Shown: positions 60,610 to 64,000 of the stretch, piece by piece
Numbering within the stretch: the first letter of the stretch is position 1
Layout: each line of letters starts with the position of its first letter
Assembly: GCA_026120185.1 (NCBI GenBank)
Contig: JANUWF010002278.1
Location: 842,001 to 906,000 of the forward strand
Reading direction: 5' to 3'
Length of the DNA stretch: 64,000 nt
From: Voacanga thouarsii
Lineage: Eukaryota; Streptophyta; Magnoliopsida; Gentianales; Apocynaceae
Notes under the pieces: model-generated
The model's database searches: none
What the model was told of the DNA's origin: nothing
Seen by the model: the letters and a program-made list of their open reading frames with translations, nothing else
Program-made: the position numbers and the translations under genes

Positions 60610-62251
60610 CCCAACGAATGTACCGATACATGAGAAGGAAGAATGATTTTTGGTACCCACATTTTCTTGGGATCCATGGGGGTTAATAGTATTTCCTCTA
60701 ATTTTCCAAAATATTTTTGCACCGGATTCCACTTTCTTCTTAACATGACACCTAGATGCTTTGTGTCTAGATTTTTCACAATATGTGTACAGTTTGTGTG
60801 TCATATATGATGAGGCAGTTTTTACAAAGTGAGGTTTATGATTTTTATCCTTGATTTCATGCCTATAACCTAGGCCATTTTGATTTTCAGCTAAGTGTTA
60901 AGCACCAAGTAATTTTTCCAAGTTGTTCTTACCATTTTTAAACTTTTCAATGCATGTGATGAGATTATTGACTCTATTTTTTATATCATCAAATTTGCTA
61001 GCCATACCTTCAAGAGAATGAATTTTATCATATAAGCATTCATTTTTCTAGAGACACATGCTGTAGGTCAGTGATGATAACATCCTTTTCCAAAATAGCA
61101 CACATATGTGACTCAAGAGGCATTATGTTCTCATTGAACAATTTTACATTCTCATCTAACAAACAATCAATTTTTATTTTCATTTCTTTATTTCTTCTAG
61201 ACAGCTTTTTTAGTTCATGATACATGTTAATTAGCAATTTGTTTGAATCGTCATGCTTTTCATGATCAGAGTTATATAAATTAGATATTAAATTAGTGGT
61301 AGTGGAATTTACCTCATTTTCCATTGCCATGAAGCATATGTTGGCAGTTTTGTTTTCAGAATCATCAACCTCAGACTCGGACTCATTTTGGTCCTAAGTT
61401 CCTATCAATCCTTTGCACTTCTTTGTTTTCAAATCATTTTTCTTCTTCTTAAGCATTTTGCCTTCCTTTTCTTTAGCAACTGGGCAATCAGCAATGAAAT
61501 GTTCTGTGCTTTTACATTTATAGCATTGAGGCTTAAACGCTGAGGTCTATCCTTTTCTCTTTACAAACTTCTTCCCTCTTTTGAAATTTCCTTTGTTAAA
61601 CATCCTTCTAAATTTCTTCGCAATCGTGGCTAGTTCTTCAGTGTCTACTTCAGTCTCATCACCACTATCTGATTGACTAGTTTTAGCTTCCTCTTTTTCA
61701 GCTTTCAGTGTTACTCCCTTTTTACCTTTATTATGGTCATCAGATTCTTAAAACCTTGTGAGCTTCATTTCATGTATTAGAAGAGAGCCAATCAGCTCTT
61801 CAGTTGGTAAGGGTTTCAAATCTTTAGATTCTTCCACATCTAGAGCTTTCGACTGCCAACTCTTAGGCAATGCATCCAAAATTTTTCGATTTTGTTCACT
61901 AAGGGAATAGACTTTTTCATAGGCTTTAAGTCTATTTGTAATAATTGTAAATATAGTAAACATATCAGTTATACTTTCATTTGGCTTCATTGTGAATAAT
62001 TCGTAGTCATGAATTAAAAGTCCCAATTTAGATTCCTTAACTTGGTTTGTCCCCTCATAGGTGACTTTAAGTATTCTCCACATATCATGGGCTAAATCAC
62101 AACCAATAACTCGATTATACTCAGTGGCATTAAGGGCATAACACACAATGTTCATAGCCTGAAAATCCAATGTCATTTCCGCATTGTCTTCAATATCAAA
62201 TTCATCACTCTGTTTAGACACTTTTCTGCCATCAACAAATTTTAACGGGAC
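60610..62251 (-). pseudogene. Sirevirus C gag, main part
   Basis: On the - strand from 62251: the UBN2-type core (NAEMTLDFQAMNIVCYALN, WRILKVTYEGTNQVKESK, LLIHDYELFTMKPNESIT, ILDALPKSWQSKALDVEE) ends near 61748. The Lys/Glu-rich linker is followed by a complete first zinc knuckle, CYKCKSTEHFIADC (near 61480-61525), the best of the three copies. A coiled-coil stretch (61040-61330; MKIKIDCLLDENVKLF) then leads to the second knuckle YTYCEKSRHKASRC (60737-60790), where the first Cys is Tyr. The start codon region is on the far side of the inserted solo LTR. Confidence 0.83.
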
Positions 62252-63679
62252 TGATGTGTCCGGATTTGGGTATAAAAAATCATATAAAAAAAACCATATA
62301 CCCAATCAAGTTTAAATTAAAACCTTAATTCCAAATTACACATATGAGCAAGCGTACTCATCATTAACATAGCATAGGGTTCAAACGAGTGTCGATCCTC
62401 CAGCAACAAGTATGCATTAGTCACATTTCTTTCACTGTTTAACTGACTCAATAAAGTAAAAGGAAATAAAAAGAAAAATAAAATAAAATAAATATATATA
62501 CATGTCAAGGATGGAGAAGCATGTAACTCAAATCATTATTTTGACAATCATGATCTTAAAGTACCTAATCATTATCATGACTAATTATTCTCTTGGCATC
62601 ATGAAAGATTAAGGTAGATTCACTTCTTTGTCCAATCCATGAATCCCTATCTTCTGGGTAAATTAGCATCACATATACTGTCTCAACTAATTCACCTAAA
62701 AGATGCATTAGCCACAGTCATTGGTTTAATTCCCATTCCTGACAAATTACATATGAAATTAACCAATGAATCCATATCCTGGCAGACATAAATTAACCTT
62801 GAACTACTTTGTCCCTACTCTTAACCGCTTTGTCCAAGTAAGTTAATAGAAAGAACCAACCAATTAATCTCGTAATAAGCACAAGGAATCAAATACCAAG
62901 AATAACAATCAATTAATCAAAAGATCAAACAACTTTAAAAATATTGAATATCTAAAACAATGTCAAATTACAATAAAACAATTAATACATCATTGTCAAG
63001 AAAAAGAAAACAAAGTAAAAGAAAGCACTCATAGACAAGCTTCCTTCTTCTTCCTTTGAAGACCTTCTTGTACAACCTTCCTTAAATTGAAGAATTCCTC
63101 CTTTGATTTGAGTGATTTTCTATGATGATCAATGAATTCTCTCTTTTTCTCATGTGTTTTCCATCTATTTATAGGCTTAGGAAGTGCCTAAACGCGTTGG
63201 TGTAATGTTATTGGCCGAGTAGAAGAAGGAAAGTACTAAAAATCCACAGATTACCAAAAATCACGTCCAAAAATCAAGATCCCATCTTTTCCTCAGGGCA
63301 CAGCCAGAGCCAGCGCCGGTTGTGTTCTGTTTCTTCCTTTATTCGCTGATTTTTTCTTGATTTCCACGCAATGTTGTCCAAAGTGCAGCTGGCGCCAGTT
63401 CGGTTCTGTTCTGCCCTGTTTCAAAAATTTTTCATCGCCTCAAAGTTCGTGTCATTAGCACATGACCGGCACCGGTTCCACTGTCCTGGTCGGCGCCACC
63501 TCTATTCTGTTTTGCGACGTTCTTACTTCATTTTACCTCTAAAATCTGAAATAATGCACAGAATACCTTTCCAAGGGTAAAATCTCAAATATGAAGGAAT
63601 ATGACTAGTTATTGGACAAAATATATCACAAAACAACCTTAAATAACTAGAAAAAATATGACTAATTTAGCCCCTATCA
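62252..63679. mobile_element. Solo LTR of a further family, 1428 bp, in Sirevirus C gag
   Basis: Begins TGATGTGTCCGGATTTGGGT and ends AGCCCCTATCA, giving TGATG...TATCA ends. Flanks are GGGAC (62247-62251) and AGGAC (63680-63684), a 5-bp target duplication with one change. Gag reading resumes on both sides. No gag or pol inside. On the - strand the start TGATAGGGGCTAAATTAGTC looks like plant gypsy LTRs, but orientation is not proven. A GC-rich patch at 63300-63520 repeats GGCGCC/CCGGTT motifs. Confidence 0.7.
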
Positions 63680-63843
63680 AGGACAAGTGGCCCATTCACA
63701 ATTAGATTTCATAATTCAAAGTTGATTAAACAAACCTAAATCTTCATCGTGTTTTTTCAGAATGTATAATTGCTTCCATTGAATAATAGAGGTCGATTTG
63801 TTGAGGATCCTTCAACACATGGGAGAGTAGATGAGTTTGTCAT
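63680..63843 (-). pseudogene. Sirevirus C gag, N-terminal piece
   Basis: On the - strand from ATG 63843: MTNSSTLPCVEGSSTNRP, LFNGSNYTF, and then a damaged stretch reaching the inserted LTR. The start agrees with copies A and B. Confidence 0.75.
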
Positions 63844-63887
63844 TTAAATCTTTTCTACACGGTTGTTAGACCGAAAATAGAGTAGAC

Positions 63888-63902
63888 CCGCTCTGATACC
63901 AA
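63888..63902 (-). promoter_or_regulatory. Primer-binding site of Sirevirus C (initiator Met tRNA)
   Basis: On the - strand TTTGGTATCAGAGC, adjoining the LTR end, matches the complement of the initiator methionine tRNA 3' end. Confidence 0.9.
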
Positions 63903-63903
63903 A

Positions 63904-64000
63904 TGAAAAACCTTAAGGGGGTGAATAAGGTTTTTGGCAAAATAAAAAAATAAAAAATTGCTCTTGAATAAAATTTGTTTTGAGAAAAAAAAAGTATTCT
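63904..64000 (-). mobile_element. 5' LTR of Sirevirus C, first 97 bp in the window
   Basis: On the - strand it ends ...CCTTAAGGTTTTTCA, matching the end of the copy B and C LTRs; the remainder lies beyond the window. Confidence 0.88.

Larger units (their letters stand above)
52638..64000 (-). mobile_element. Sirevirus-type Ty1/copia retrotransposon, copy C, cut by the window end
   Basis: Read on the - strand: 5' LTR (from 63904, running off the window), primer site, gag, pol, third frame, tail with polypurine tracts, 3' LTR (53947-52638). Order and proteins match copies A and B. A 1.43-kb solo LTR lies near the start of gag. All frames have stops. The outer target duplication cannot be checked here. 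Confidence 0.9.

Overview
The window is a block of plant nuclear repetitive DNA, most likely from a eudicot. The evidence is Ty1/copia Sirevirus-type and Ty3/gypsy chromovirus-type elements, a plant CACTA transposon, an RTE-type LINE, long AT-rich spacers and many microsatellites. No intact host gene and no RNA gene was recognised. Every element open reading frame examined carries stops, frameshifts or damaged catalytic residues, so all element coding regions are called as pseudogenes. Species cannot be named from the sequence.

Layout. 1-1835: decayed + strand copia pol fragment. 1836-12161: Sirevirus copy A, - strand. It lacks its 3' LTR and part of its 5' LTR, and a 1.7-kb solo LTR (8641-10356) sits in its gag. 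12162-14016: 5'-truncated RTE-type LINE with a TTG-repeat tail. 14017-20269: AT-rich spacer with a long inverted-repeat element (15320-15960), an RNase H remnant, a TTA microsatellite, and possible exons of a host gene on the - strand.

20270-47623: Sirevirus copy B, + strand, 27.4 kb from LTR to LTR because two later insertions lie inside it. One is a 4.36-kb gypsy solo LTR (23364-27722, TSD TGCAG). The other is a full-length chromovirus D (33268-45391) with two 3.17-kb LTRs. 47624-48960 and 51663-52248: short non-element islands flanking a 2.7-kb non-autonomous CACTA transposon (48961-51662, TSD TGA). 52249-52624: probable small copia solo LTR. 52638-64000: Sirevirus copy C, - strand, running off the window, with a 1.43-kb solo LTR (62252-63679) in its gag.

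The three Sirevirus copies share one plan: LTR, tRNA-iMet primer site, gag with two zinc knuckles separated by a coiled-coil stretch, pol in the order protease-integrase-reverse transcriptase-RNase H, then a third open reading frame, then a long non-coding tail with several polypurine tracts. The third frame resembles the 'putative plant transposon protein' family rather than a membrane envelope protein. The chromovirus D has an extra acidic open reading frame between its primer site and gag. LTR divergence by eye is larger for B than for D, which fits D having inserted into B. The most interesting leads are the third Sirevirus frame, the extra chromovirus frame, dense TTTTGGAT/ATCCAAAA motif clusters in Sirevirus non-coding DNA, and the possibility that much of the window lies within one interrupted host gene.
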